From an uncultured Collinsella sp. (GTDB lineage Bacteria; Actinomycetota; Coriobacteriia; Coriobacteriales; Coriobacteriaceae): DNA of 34,339 bases. Below, one piece after another: positions 22,472-31,803 of the stretch; the stretch's first letter is position 1, and the number at the start of each line of letters is the position of its first letter. The notes beneath the pieces were generated by a model. It saw only the letters and a list, made by a program, of their open reading frames with translations, was not told where the DNA came from and made no database searches. The stretch is taken from the NCBI GenBank assembly GCA_902470345.1, contig CABRGB010000016.1, forward strand, positions 1 to 34,339, read 5' to 3'. The translations under genes and the position numbers were made by a program.

Positions 22472-24434
22472 TTGGACCGTCAGCAATCTGCGCAACCCGC
22501 TTTGGATTGATTGTCTTATCTTTCTCCCCATCTGTGCCTACGGATGCTACGAGCTCATTCGCAAACAGAGGATGGCGCGACTCATCATCGCGACAGCGCT
22601 CAACGTCATGTTCTGTTGGTATACGGCATACATTAGCATCCTGTTCTTGTGCATCTTCGTGCTGGTGGAGTTTGTCGATTACAATACCGCTGAAGGATTT
22701 AGCTGGAGGCTCATGCTCGATCGGGCACTTCGGTTCGCCGGTGCCATGGTGCTTGGACTACTCCTGTCCGCTTGGACGTTCCTGCCGACCATCCTCGCCA
22801 TGGCCAAGGGCGGCCCTATTCTGGCACTCGGCCCGCTGTTCAGAACCGGTCCTAAATCGCTTGTCAGGGGCTTTATCCCCTGCATGTGGAGCAACAAACA
22901 CAACACACCGCAGTTCTATAGTGGCATCATCATGATGCTGCTTGCACTGAGTCTATTGTTTAACCGCAAGGTCCCAGCCAAGACACGCATCGCAACCCTC
23001 GTCGCAACTGTCATCCTCATCGCAAGCTCCATCTTAAGCCCACTCGAGTACATCTGGTGTGGCATGCGCGTTCCCAACGGGTTCTATTCGCGTACTCCCT
23101 TTTTGCTGAGCTTCTTTACCCTATGGGCTGCAAGCTACGCCTTGCAAACGCTAAAGAACCAACCCAAATGTCTGCGAGCTTATCGTCCCGCCGTCGTCAT
23201 GCCCCTGATAGCGCTTACCGTTATCGAGCTGTTTGCCAACGCCCACGTTATATGGAATCAACTGTACTCAGGCTATTCCGAAGACGCCAACACTACCTAT
23301 GTAGCTAGCGCTACAAATGTCCTCGCGGCCATTCAAGAAGAAGATCCAGCGCCGTTCTACCGCATCGACCGCACGACCACGCGCGCCGGCAGCGCGGCCC
23401 TCAACGAAGGCCTGGCGCTAGGCTACAACCAGCTGTCGTCGTACTCGTCTGCCAATAACCCGCAGGCAATTGCGCTGCTCAACTCCCTTGGGTACAGCAG
23501 CGTCGGTGAGTTTTCGACCCGCTATGCCGAGCCCATTCTTGCCGTCGACGCTCTACTGGGAGTCAAGTACGCCATCGCCGAGCACGCCCCCGCAGGATAC
23601 ATTACGACCAAGACGGCCCAAAACGGCACCGAGAGCACGGTCTACGAGAACCCTTACTCGCTTAGCGTTGGCGTCGCAGCATCAGACGACATCAAGAATA
23701 GCGAGCTTAACGGTGCGAACCCCTTCGAGAAGCAGAACGACCTGTACAGCAAAATCCTAGGCCGCAATGTAGAGCTCTATGCCAAGATCGAGGCCACAAC
23801 CATCCAGGATAGTCAGAACTCAAAGCAATGGAACGTCACCGTGCCGGCGGGATCCATCGGATATCTCTACATCAATAAAGACGCGAACGCCGGCAGCTAT
23901 TGGCCTGTCGCCCTCACCATCGACCAGCGAACTATCCAAAACGAGGCCTGGAGATTCGACAACAATATCCGCCAGATTGCGGGCACTTTGGATAGCCCAA
24001 GCTCGCACAACATAGCGATGGTGCCAGCAGAGGGCTACACCGACATACCGCAAGGCGACGAGCCTGTCTTTTACGCCCTGAATCTGGATACCTTTGAGCA
24101 AATCATCGATGAGCTTAAGGCAAGCGAGTTTGTTCCGACGGTTTTTGAAGACGGCGAGATCGAAGGCGAGTACATCGCCAAAGATGACGGAACCTTGCTG
24201 CTGAGCGTTCCGTACGATGAGGGCTGGAACGCGACGGTCAACGGAGTCGCCGCTGAGCTAGCGCCTGCAGCCGATAAGGGCCTGTCATGCCTAAACGTGC
24301 AGAAGGGCACGAACAAGATCGTAATGACGTATAAAACCCCGGGAGCATCTGCAGGGCTTACAATAAGCTTGGCGACCGCCACCGCTCTTGTCGCAGCAGG
24401 ACTTTACGCTAGGCACAGGAAAAGCCGCCGTTAA
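22272..24434 (+). pseudogene. YfhO-like membrane glycosyltransferase, 5'-truncated
   Basis: From about 22272 the frame reads WLYSYYLASPFNLLCVLFP, the YfhO motif normally found after roughly the first 90-100 residues. About a dozen membrane segments and a long extracytoplasmic C-terminal region follow, ending in the familiar PYDEGWNATVNG segment and a last membrane helix. The N-terminus is missing: the in-frame ATG at 22068 would only add residues that shadow the GT2 gene. The gene thus lacks its start and first membrane helix region. YfhO-like proteins transfer sugars from undecaprenyl phosphate to wall polymers outside the cell. The remainder has no further stop codons, so the deletion may be recent. 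Confidence 0.85.
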
Positions 24435-24453
24435 AGAACGGCGGCTTTATCTC
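24421..24453 (+). terminator. Rho-independent terminator after the yfhO-like gene
   Basis: AAAGCCGCCGTT (24421-24432), loop AAAG, AACGGCGGCTTT (24437-24448), then ATCTCTC. The stem overlaps the stop codon of the yfhO-like gene. Confidence 0.85.
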
Positions 24454-24487
24454 TCGCAAATTTCAGAGCGGCTAGAGCGTCTTAATG

Positions 24488-24545
24488 TAGGGAGTGGTCC
24501 GTGTTCGCGGGCCTCGACTTCCTCGAACACAGAGTCCAGGCTCCC
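24488..24545. repeat. Long imperfect inverted repeat downstream of the terminator
   Basis: CGTGTTCG and CGAACACAG form the inner arms, and AGGGAG and CTCCCT the outer arms, around a roughly 16-nt centre. It sits between the yfhO terminator and the transposase stub and may belong to the upstream end of the insertion-sequence relic. No function is assigned. Confidence 0.4.
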
Positions 24546-24686
24546 TTTGACGGAGAATAAACTGTGGGGTAACAAAAAATCTTTTGCGCACTTGGACAGC
24601 TGACATATCTAGACAACGAAAGACATGGCATATGCCTTCGGTATGATTCGAGTTGCTGAGATTCGAACAACCAAGGAGGCGCAGTC

Positions 24687-24757
24687 ATGTCCGCACCCAT
24701 CGTATCAGTCGACCACGACGCGATAAATGCCGATCTGTCGGAGCTTGTGAGAAAACG
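24687..24757 (+). pseudogene. N-terminal stub of an IS256-family-like transposase
   Basis: ATG 24687, preceded by AAGGAGG at 24673-24679, opens a frame MSAPIVSVDHDAINADLSEL followed by VRK. This looks like the first residues of an IS256/mutator-type transposase (the DLSELVRK start normally precedes the VEDTLNALLD helix). After about 24 codons it is cut off and joins a fragment of the GT2 gene. Only the translation start and leader remain; the element cannot move by itself. Confidence 0.55.
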
Positions 24758-24763
24758 ATCGTG

Positions 24764-25014
24764 TCCCCACCGCCATGCTCGCCGCATCGTTTATGTTCCT
24801 GTGCGGCTTAAGCCTCGCAACTGGTTTTATCCTCGACTCCGTGGCAAAGGTCGAAAAAAAGCAATGGGAAGTCAATGTGTATAGCAAATACACCTTCGGT
24901 GACTATCGCAACGACAACACGAACGCGAGGTAAACCGCCCCTACGCCGTTCGGTTGGTACTCCTTCTCACACAACTTTGGCAAAGAGGTGGGCCTATTTG
25001 CCGGCCTTCAGCAT
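24764..25014 (+). repeat. Mosaic duplicate of the two upstream GT2 genes (decayed)
   Basis: 24764-24939 matches 21210-21385 (end of the first GT2 gene and the following spacer) with only a few mismatches and no gaps. 24940-25014 matches 21582-21655 (inside the second GT2 gene) with several mismatches and one inserted base. The 196 bp between those source segments is missing. The order and strand are the same as in the source. Neither part has a start or can give a working protein. It records an old second copy of the GT2 pair that has been deleted down to fragments. Confidence 0.9.
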
Positions 25015-25049
25015 TTAATCCGCCTCGCGCACGAGCGGCCGCGTGCGGT

Positions 25050-26285
25050 TTACTTCGAGCGCTCGGCGATCAAACTCCGAATGAGGTCGACGGTAGCCTC
25101 ATAGGAATGCGGGCGGTCGAACTGTGCCGCCGCGAGCTCGCGAGCCACGCGACCCATGCGCGCGCGTCCCGCCTCGTCCTCGACAAGCTCGCAGATCACC
25201 CTGGCGAGCCCCTCGGCGTCACCCGGCACAACATTCACGCCAAAGCCGTCACGCACGACCTTCTCGCGAAACTCAACGTTCATGGACGTGTTAATCATGG
25301 GGCATCCCGAGGCCAGGTAATCGCCTATCTTGGTGGGCACGCTCTGGGGCGCGTTCGCCACCAGCGAGTTGACCACCATGTCGGACGCCTTGAGCCAAGC
25401 CGCCATGACACGGTACGGCATGTAGCCCAAAAGCCCAGCAGGCGCCCCGGTTCGCTCAACCGCCGCCTCGACGGATGCGCGTGCGGGGCCATCGCCAAGA
25501 ATCTTGAGTCTGAGCTCGGGATGCGCCTTGGCAGCTATCGCCACAGCCTCGACGAGCGTCTCCAAGTCGTATAGTGCCGAGATATTACCCGCGTAAGTAA
25601 CCCAGACCTCGCCCTCGGGCTTTTCCACGGAGCCGACGTTCTCAGCGGCGCCCGCGTCGAACTCCTCGAGGTCGTTACCCACGTACACCACGAGCTTGGG
25701 GATATCCTCGGCGCGGTCGCGGAAAGGGCGCGCGGCGTACTCGTCGGACGTACCCACCACGGCGTCCGCCAACGCGTACGCACGACGAGCTTGGCGCTCG
25801 AACGGAGCGAAGGCTATGTCGGACAGCACCGGAACGTCGAACGCGATACGGAAGGCCTCGGGCCACAGGTCGTTCACGTCGACCACGAAGGGGATGCCGT
25901 AGCGTTTCGCGGACCGTCCCACGGCGAGCGTCACATCGTTGGGCGGAATCTGGCAGTAGATGAGGTCGTAGTCGTGGTCCGCATCGAAGTACGCCGTCAC
26001 GCGCTTGGCCATCACATGGTGCGCCCAGATGCGCTGGGGGCACATGTTGGCGGGATAGCTCGGCTCGGCAATGAACTTCACGTTGAACGCGTGCATGCTC
26101 GTGTCGAACGTCGCCAAATCACGCTGGCGCTTCTCCCAGTGCTGGAAGCCGCTCGTGATAAAGTCGACATTGAAGCCACGCTCCACGAGAAGCGTCGCGA
26201 GGAACGTGTAGCGCGTGGCACCCTTGACCTCATGGCCAAGCTTGGCGTCGGCGCTGAATATGGCTATGCGCGGTTTGCGGCTCAT
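25050..26285 (-). CDS. GT4-type glycosyltransferase
   Basis: 411 residues with the two-Rossmann GT-B layout. The N-terminal half begins RIAIFSADAKLGHEVKGATR and contains VVDVNDLWPE. The C-terminal half has VTYAGNIS, LKILGDGP, LLGYMPY and the nucleotide-sugar-binding region SVPTKIGDYLASGCP. This resembles WbuB/WcaI-type wall or capsule glycosyltransferases. Sugar specificity cannot be read. AAGGGATG lies 6 nt before ATG 26285. It is the last gene of a minus-strand surface-polysaccharide run, 21 nt after a GT2 gene. Confidence 0.88.
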   Translation of the reverse strand: MSRKPRIAIFSADAKLGHEVKGATRYTFLATLLVERGFNVDFITSGFQHWEKRQRDLATFDTSMHAFNVKFIAEPSYPANMCPQRIWAHHVMAKRVTAYFDADHDYDLIYCQIPPNDVTLAVGRSAKRYGIPFVVDVNDLWPEAFRIAFDVPVLSDIAFAPFERQARRAYALADAVVGTSDEYAARPFRDRAEDIPKLVVYVGNDLEEFDAGAAENVGSVEKPEGEVWVTYAGNISALYDLETLVEAVAIAAKAHPELRLKILGDGPARASVEAAVERTGAPAGLLGYMPYRVMAAWLKASDMVVNSLVANAPQSVPTKIGDYLASGCPMINTSMNVEFREKVVRDGFGVNVVPGDAEGLARVICELVEDEAGRARMGRVARELAAAQFDRPHSYEATVDLIRSLIAERSK

Positions 26286-26306
26286 GAATCATCCCTTGGT
26301 AGCGTG

Positions 26307-27368
26307 CTAGTGACGGCGCTTGGAGACCAAGCGCTTGATGGAGTTGTACGAGAAGCTCAAGCGGTTGAGGAGCATGGCCATACGGTAACGCTGCTCGCCG
26401 CGCGCCCACTGGTCTATGTCCGCGCGCCTCAGCTCGCGTCGGAACGCCTTGGCGCGCGCACGCCCACGGCGGCGGTCCTCATCGAACAGCAACGCGATGT
26501 TGTAGTGCGTGTCCACGATGAGGTGGACCTTCTCGCGCAGGTAGCAGACAGACTCATTCGAAAGCTTCTCCCCGCTCGCGGCGCACAACTCGCCGTACTC
26601 GCAGCGCTCAAGGTAGTCCAGGAGCTCCATGACCACGCGGTCGTGATCGTCCCAGCGGCACACGTAGTTCGCCTGGCTCACAGACTGGTTCTCGTTGCCC
26701 ACCAGGTACTGATACACCTCGATATCGAGGTAGCAGATGGTAGAGGCGGGCACGCTTGCCTTGACCACGTACTCATAGTCCTCGTAGAAGGTGTGCTCGA
26801 GCAGGCTGATGCCGATACCGCGTAGGTAGTCCGTACGCGCGGTGAGCGTGTGGATCATGATCTGGAACACGGTGTCGCCGTTGGTGAGAACGCTGGAGAA
26901 GTCGAGCGCACGACCCGTGACAACGCCCTTGGCGAGCGGGAACGGACGCTCCTCGCCAGAAGTCATGTCAATCTCGCGCTTCTTGTCTACCACAAGGTCG
27001 CAATCGAGGTCGGCAAGACGCTCGAGTAGCTCGGCCATACCGTCCGTGTTCACCCAGTCGTCGCCGTCCACCACGCGGAAATAGCGCCCGCGTGCCTCGG
27101 CCAGGCCGGCGTTCACGGCCGAGCCGTGGCCTCCGTTCTTCTTGGAGATGACACGGATCACGCCATGGCTGCGCGCGGCGAACTCCTCCGCAAGCGCACG
27201 GGTGCCGTCGGTAGAGCCATCGTCCACCACGACGACCTCGAGCTTGCCCACGAATCGCGGGTCGAGGTAGGACTCAAGACCTCGCGCGAGGTAGCTCTCG
27301 ACGTTGTAAGCAGGGACAGCGACGGTAAGCTGCAGCGCGCTTCCGCCCCGACTCTCAACAGCACTCAT
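26307..27368 (-). CDS. GT2 family glycosyltransferase
   Basis: 353 residues, GT-A fold in the first 210 or so: LTVAVPAYNVESYL, VVVDDGSTDGT, KNGGHGSAVNAGL and the metal-binding VDGDDW. The rest is helical, with the EDYEYVVK motif common in GT2 wall-polymer enzymes and a basic tail (NSIKRLVSKRRH) suited to membrane association. GAGAGGGG precedes the ATG. It follows the next GT2 gene by 39 nt in the same direction. Donor and acceptor are unknown. Confidence 0.9.
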   Translation of the reverse strand: MSAVESRGGSALQLTVAVPAYNVESYLARGLESYLDPRFVGKLEVVVVDDGSTDGTRALAEEFAARSHGVIRVISKKNGGHGSAVNAGLAEARGRYFRVVDGDDWVNTDGMAELLERLADLDCDLVVDKKREIDMTSGEERPFPLAKGVVTGRALDFSSVLTNGDTVFQIMIHTLTARTDYLRGIGISLLEHTFYEDYEYVVKASVPASTICYLDIEVYQYLVGNENQSVSQANYVCRWDDHDRVVMELLDYLERCEYGELCAASGEKLSNESVCYLREKVHLIVDTHYNIALLFDEDRRRGRARAKAFRRELRRADIDQWARGEQRYRMAMLLNRLSFSYNSIKRLVSKRRH

Positions 27369-27407
27369 GCATACACCCCTCTCGCGGCTGACAGACCGCG
27401 CGGCATC

Positions 27408-28664
27408 CTATCCAACCGTCTTAGCGCACGCGTATGCGCGCGAAGACCTTCCCCGCACCACATGCACGCAGCGACCCGCGGCGAGCATGAGGTGCGGATT
27501 GCCCCTGGCGAGCAGGGCATGGAGTGCGCGCGAGACGCGTCCCGACCTCGCCGGAGCCTCGACGATGAGTTCACGATACAGAGGGTCTGCCGTGAGCTCG
27601 GCGCAAAACGCACGGCGGGCCGCCGCGTCCATGCCCGCCCGCTCGTCGAACGTGCGCTCGATGGCGCTCAGCACATACCGCGCAAACCTAAAGCCCAAGC
27701 GCGAACGAGCGTCGGTACTGTCCAAGCCCCAACCGCGCAGCAGCTCGAACAACTCCGCCACGCGCCTGCGGTGCACCTCGTAATAGCGCGGCACGAATTT
27801 GTTCGTAAGGTTTACATTCTCGCGTTTCTGATAGCGATAAAGCGGACGACATATCACGGCGGCCGAACCCACACGACGCGCAACCTCGATATTGAAGCAG
27901 ACGTCCTCGATGAGCGGTACATCCTCGAACGAGAGGCCATCGAGCACCTCTCGGCGGTAGACCTTGTTCCAAGCGTACCCGAAGAGCGTGAGCTCCTCGA
28001 GGTCGAGAATGCTCGAGCGGTATTCGTCGCGATTCAGCAGAAACGCGCTTCGCCCCGCGGCAAGCTCGATAGCCGCAGGAGAATCCGCTGCAACGACGTG
28101 ACACGTGGGGGCATCGAGGTCATCCGTGTTGAAGCTTGCGCCGTCCAGCGCCGGCACAAGCTCTCGCGTACCCGTAACGGCCCCGTTGTCAGCGCGGTAT
28201 TCCTCGCGACAACCAAACACGACGACATCGCACGAGGTATTCAGGCGAAGCGGAAAGCTCGCAGGATCGACGACGCCTCCCATAGGAACACCAGCACCCA
28301 TGGCTATGGCCGCGCGACACTCCTCGAGAAGCTCGGGGTCGTACGTGTCATCTGGGTCGGGCATCCATACGTAGGAGCCGCGTGCCGCCGCGATGCCGGT
28401 ATTGCGCGCGCCGGACAGGCCTTGGTTCTCCTTGTGGCGCACAAGACGAATACGCGCGTCTTGTGCAGCGGCCGCCTCCACGATCCTAGCCACGTTATCG
28501 GGAGAGGCGTCGTCAACGCAGATGAGCTCCCAGTCCGCACACGTTTGAGCACGGACGCACGCTATGGCATCGGGCAGGTAAGCCGCCACGCCATAGCAGG
28601 GCATGATAATGGAAAAGAAGGGGCGGCGCTCGCTCGCGGCCGCCTCGTCGCACGCGCCGGACAT
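27408..28664 (-). CDS. GT2 family glycosyltransferase
   Basis: 418 residues. Catalytic domain: FSIIMPCYGVAAYL, VDDASPDN, KENQGLSGARNTG and the metal-binding DPDDTYD, then EDVCFNIEVARR. It starts one base after the stop of the ABC ATPase gene without a clear ribosome site, so it is probably translated by reinitiation. Next to an ABC exporter of the polysaccharide type, it most likely adds a residue to the exported glycan. Confidence 0.9.
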   Translation of the reverse strand: MSGACDEAAASERRPFFSIIMPCYGVAAYLPDAIACVRAQTCADWELICVDDASPDNVARIVEAAAAQDARIRLVRHKENQGLSGARNTGIAAARGSYVWMPDPDDTYDPELLEECRAAIAMGAGVPMGGVVDPASFPLRLNTSCDVVVFGCREEYRADNGAVTGTRELVPALDGASFNTDDLDAPTCHVVAADSPAAIELAAGRSAFLLNRDEYRSSILDLEELTLFGYAWNKVYRREVLDGLSFEDVPLIEDVCFNIEVARRVGSAAVICRPLYRYQKRENVNLTNKFVPRYYEVHRRRVAELFELLRGWGLDSTDARSRLGFRFARYVLSAIERTFDERAGMDAAARRAFCAELTADPLYRELIVEAPARSGRVSRALHALLARGNPHLMLAAGRCVHVVRGRSSRAYACAKTVG

Positions 28665-28665
28665 G

Positions 28666-29421
28666 TTAGTCGAACTGCGCCTTGTAAGCCGCGCAGACCT
28701 CGTCCACCGGACCGATCATGCGCTCGTGGCCCTTCTCGATCCACACCGCGGAGGTGCAGATGCGCTCCACCTGCTCGATGGAATGGCTCACGAACAACAC
28801 GGTCACGTTGCCGGAATCTATGAAGCTCTGGATGCGGCGCTCGCACTTCTGCTGGAAAAACACGTCGCCCACGGAGAGCGTCTCATCGACGATGAGGATG
28901 TCGGGCTCCACCACGGTGGCGATGGCGAACGCGATGCGCGCGACCATACCGGATGAGTAGTTCTTCATGGGCATGTCGAGGAAGTCGCGCAGTTCGGCGA
29001 AGTCCACGATCTCGTCCAGGTGCTCCTCCATGAACTGCTTGGAGTAACCCAAAAGCGCACCGTTGAGGAAGATGTTCTCACGCGCGGTGAGCTCAAGGTC
29101 GAAACCAGCGCCCAGCTCGATGAGGGGCGCGATGTTGCCACGAACCGTCACGGTGCCCTTCGTAGGCTCGAGCACGCCGGCGATGATCTTGAGCATGGTG
29201 GACTTACCAGAACCGTTGGTTCCCACCAGGCCAATGACCTCGCCCTTCTTAACCTTGAAGCTCACGTGCTCCAAAGCATGGAACTCCTTGAAGAACAACT
29301 CGTGGCGCACGAGCTTGATGAAGTACTCCTTGAGGGAGTTGAGCTGCTCGCTGGCCATGTTAAAGACCATCGTGACGTCGTCGACCTCGATGGCGTACTC
29401 GGTGTTGGTAGCGTCTGCCAT
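28666..29421 (-). CDS. Polysaccharide/teichoic-acid ABC transporter ATPase (TagH/RfbB-like)
   Basis: 251 residues. Walker A GTNGSGKST (67-75), ABC signature NYSSGM (154-159), Walker B DILIVDE (173-180) and H-loop FVSHSI. The family trait of an N-terminal extension before the core (VTMVFNMASEQLNSLKEY) is present. The protein ends soon after the nucleotide-binding domain, so it lacks the carbohydrate-binding C-terminal domain of Wzt types. It energises export of an undecaprenyl-linked glycan with the permease encoded 9 nt upstream. The frameshifted copy at 19510-20276 is a close paralogue. Confidence 0.93.
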   Translation of the reverse strand: MADATNTEYAIEVDDVTMVFNMASEQLNSLKEYFIKLVRHELFFKEFHALEHVSFKVKKGEVIGLVGTNGSGKSTMLKIIAGVLEPTKGTVTVRGNIAPLIELGAGFDLELTARENIFLNGALLGYSKQFMEEHLDEIVDFAELRDFLDMPMKNYSSGMVARIAFAIATVVEPDILIVDETLSVGDVFFQQKCERRIQSFIDSGNVTVLFVSHSIEQVERICTSAVWIEKGHERMIGPVDEVCAAYKAQFD

Positions 29422-29430
29422 GATTCCGCC

Positions 29431-30243
29431 TTAGACGTAGAGGATGAACTTGTGCTCGGTCTTCTTGAACACGAAGATACCGATGATGAGCGCGATGATG
29501 GCCCACGCGATGCACATGAGGAGCACCGTGGGCGTTGGGTTCTGCTGCCACAGGAAGATGTCACGCATGAACTCGAGATAGTTGTACATGGGGTTTATCT
29601 TCACCAGCATGATGATCCAGTGCGGGGCACCCTTGTCGATAAGGAGGGAGAGGTCCCAGAAGATGGGCGTGAGGTAGGTCCACGCGATGATGACGACGCC
29701 CCACAGGTGGATAATGTCGCGGAAGAAGACGGAGAGCGCGCCAATGGCCATGCCTACGCCAATGCAAAAGAGCATCAGCAAGAACAGGCACAGGGGCAGC
29801 CAGATGAAGTGCCATGTGGGTATAACCTGGAAGAACAGCATGACGATGGCCACGGCGATGAGCGAGAAAGCGAAGTTCACGAGCGCGAACAAGACCTTCT
29901 GCACCGGGAAGATGTACCGGTTGACCTTAACCTTCTTGAGCAGGGGCGCGGCGTTGATGATGCTCGTGAGCGCCGCGTTGGTGGAGTCACTCATGAGCGA
30001 GAACGTCACGTTGCCCACGATGAGGTAGAGCGGGAAGTTGGGGACGTTGCTGCCAAACATGTAAGAGAACACGATGGACATGACGATCATCATGAGCAAC
30101 GGGTTGAGAACGCTCCACAACACGCCGAGGAAACTACGGCGGTACTTGAGCTTGAAGTCCTTGGTGACGAGCTGCTCGAGGATGAGCAGGTCCTTCTTAT
30201 ACGGACGCGGGGCCTTTTCGGTTGCGAGAGTCTGTGAGGACAC
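29431..30243 (-). CDS. Polysaccharide ABC-2 type permease (TagG/Wzm-like)
   Basis: 270 residues with six membrane segments, after a cytoplasmic N-terminal stretch ending LVTKDFKLKYRRSFLGVLWS, the typical amphipathic entry motif of Wzm/TagG permeases. NPLLMMIVMSIVF and the closing KKTEHKFILYV are also typical. It forms the channel that exports a lipid-linked polysaccharide. It starts with GTG 30243, with GGGAGG upstream. The remnant at 20289-20336 is the end of a second permease of this kind. Confidence 0.93.
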   Translation of the reverse strand: MSSQTLATEKAPRPYKKDLLILEQLVTKDFKLKYRRSFLGVLWSVLNPLLMMIVMSIVFSYMFGSNVPNFPLYLIVGNVTFSLMSDSTNAALTSIINAAPLLKKVKVNRYIFPVQKVLFALVNFAFSLIAVAIVMLFFQVIPTWHFIWLPLCLFLLMLFCIGVGMAIGALSVFFRDIIHLWGVVIIAWTYLTPIFWDLSLLIDKGAPHWIIMLVKINPMYNYLEFMRDIFLWQQNPTPTVLLMCIAWAIIALIIGIFVFKKTEHKFILYV

Positions 30244-30451
30244 CGACGACGCCTCCCTATTGATTGCACGTTAGCGGCAGATGCCGCCCTTGCCGAACAA
30301 CGTATGATAACACAGGGGCGCTTGCGCGATTTCTCGCCTCGACGAGCTGCATACAATCAGGAGAGTCGGGTGCGCACTGACACCCAAGGCGGCCGAAGTT
30401 CTCGAGAGGGCGGAGGCAGATCAGGGCGGGAAACGATGCCCGAAGGCGCCC
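30244..30451 (-). promoter_or_regulatory. Upstream region of the ABC exporter operon
   Basis: 208 bp between two genes on the same strand, with no coding sequence. A TATCAT -10-like hexamer lies at 30309-30304 (minus strand), about 60 bp before the permease start, without a recognisable -35. A small GCGGC/GCCGC hairpin lies between it and the ribosome site. Confidence 0.35.
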
Positions 30452-31588
30452 CTACCCCTTTGCGTTCTCCTTGGCTCGACGGGCGGCGATGGCCTTGCCG
30501 TTCGCGAAACCACCGACCTTGCGCAGCAGGCCGCGAACGCCATTGCTCTTCACGAAGAAGCGAGCCTCGCTTGCGAAGTACTTCACGCGCGGCCACACCG
30601 ACACGCGGCGGCCGGCAATACCCATCTGCTCCAAGTAGAAGCGCTTGCGCTTGGGCGAGAGCTTGGGGTGTCCGAGCACGATGTCGGTATCCATGCGCGA
30701 GAACACGCGGCGTGCGCCGTCCTGCACAATGGGGTTCTCCCAGCCATCGTCCACGATTCCGCCGTGGATGTAGTTGAAGCCGCGCATGTAGTGCGCCTCG
30801 AGAATTCCACGATCCGTCACGTTCAGACGTTCGAGGATATCCGTCATGTCGCACCAGCGGTCGAACGGCAGGGCAACGGCCGCGTCCTTCTTGTGGTTGT
30901 ACGTAGCGCCGGGCAGATCGCAGCGGTAGTGGTAGAACGCCTCGTCAAACGTCATGATTGCCTTGGCCTGGCAAAACGACTCGATAAGGAACGGGTTGTC
31001 CGCCCAGCCGGCACCCGGGTACGGCACGAAGCGGATATCGCACTCGTTCAAGAAGTCGCGACGGTAGATGGCGCTCCAGATGCTGGGATGCTGCTCCACC
31101 ATGATGGGCAGGTCGGCCAGGGTCACGGGACGCGTGGTATTGGGCAGACGGTGTGCCAACACGCACTGCTGCTCGTACTGCGTTGAAGGGTCATCCCAGT
31201 CGTGCACATCGATCCACGGACACTTGACGATGTCCACGGGGCCATCCACCATGGCCGCACGCTCGAGCATGCACCGGTACATGGCGGGATCGATCCAGTC
31301 ATCCGGCTCGATGATGGAAACCCACTCGCCATGGGCCATCTCCAGGCCACGGTTGCACGTGGCGCCATAGCCCTCGTTGGGCTTGTCCACCACCACAACG
31401 CGCGAATCGCGCGCCTCAAATTCACGAAGAATGCCGAGGGAGCCGTCCTTGGATCCATCATTCAGACAGATGATCTCCAGCTCACGATGTGTTTGGGAGC
31501 AGATGCTATCCAGGCACTGGGCCAGGTACTTCTCCACGTTGCACACGGGAATGATGACGGAAACGAGCGCGGAAGCGTCGGATTTCAT
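30452..31588 (-). CDS. GT2 family glycosyltransferase
   Basis: 378 residues from ATG 31588. GT-A domain with SVIIPVCNVEKYL, NDGSKDGS, NEGYGATCNRGL and the metal-binding EPDDW; the middle part has GAGWADNPFLIE. The tail is basic (KAIAARRAKENAKG). The longer reading adds 15 residues without family similarity, and AAAGG lies upstream of 31588, so I use the shorter start. It is transcribed away from the large GT2 gene at 31804 and leads towards the ABC exporter genes. Confidence 0.88.
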   Translation of the reverse strand: MKSDASALVSVIIPVCNVEKYLAQCLDSICSQTHRELEIICLNDGSKDGSLGILREFEARDSRVVVVDKPNEGYGATCNRGLEMAHGEWVSIIEPDDWIDPAMYRCMLERAAMVDGPVDIVKCPWIDVHDWDDPSTQYEQQCVLAHRLPNTTRPVTLADLPIMVEQHPSIWSAIYRRDFLNECDIRFVPYPGAGWADNPFLIESFCQAKAIMTFDEAFYHYRCDLPGATYNHKKDAAVALPFDRWCDMTDILERLNVTDRGILEAHYMRGFNYIHGGIVDDGWENPIVQDGARRVFSRMDTDIVLGHPKLSPKRKRFYLEQMGIAGRRVSVWPRVKYFASEARFFVKSNGVRGLLRKVGGFANGKAIAARRAKENAKG

Positions 31589-31803
31589 GCAGGACGACCT
31601 TTCAGGAACGCTGCGGCAAAGCTCATCGAGCACCTGGCCGCATTCTTATCTGAACAAGAATACCAAGGAAGCCCCGCATACTCTCCCCTTTGCTATCATT
31701 TGACACGAATTATCAAGCCTCGGCGCCAAGAAGCGGGAACCTCACGACCTTGAGCAAGAACCCCGCAACGACGCCTCTCGCATGCTCACAGATCGGATTC
31801 CCC
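31589..31803. promoter_or_regulatory. Divergent intergenic region between two GT2 genes
   Basis: 215 bp that must hold promoters for both directions. On the plus strand TATCAT (31694-31699, preceded by TGC as in an extended -10) is the best -10 candidate and lies 105 bp before ATG 31804. No strong -35 is seen 16-18 bp upstream. Confidence 0.35.

Noticed and set aside
29020..30237. 405-codon plus-strand frame opposite the ABC ATPase and permease
   Set aside because: Low-complexity Glu/His/Asp-rich antisense shadow of two well-recognised genes.
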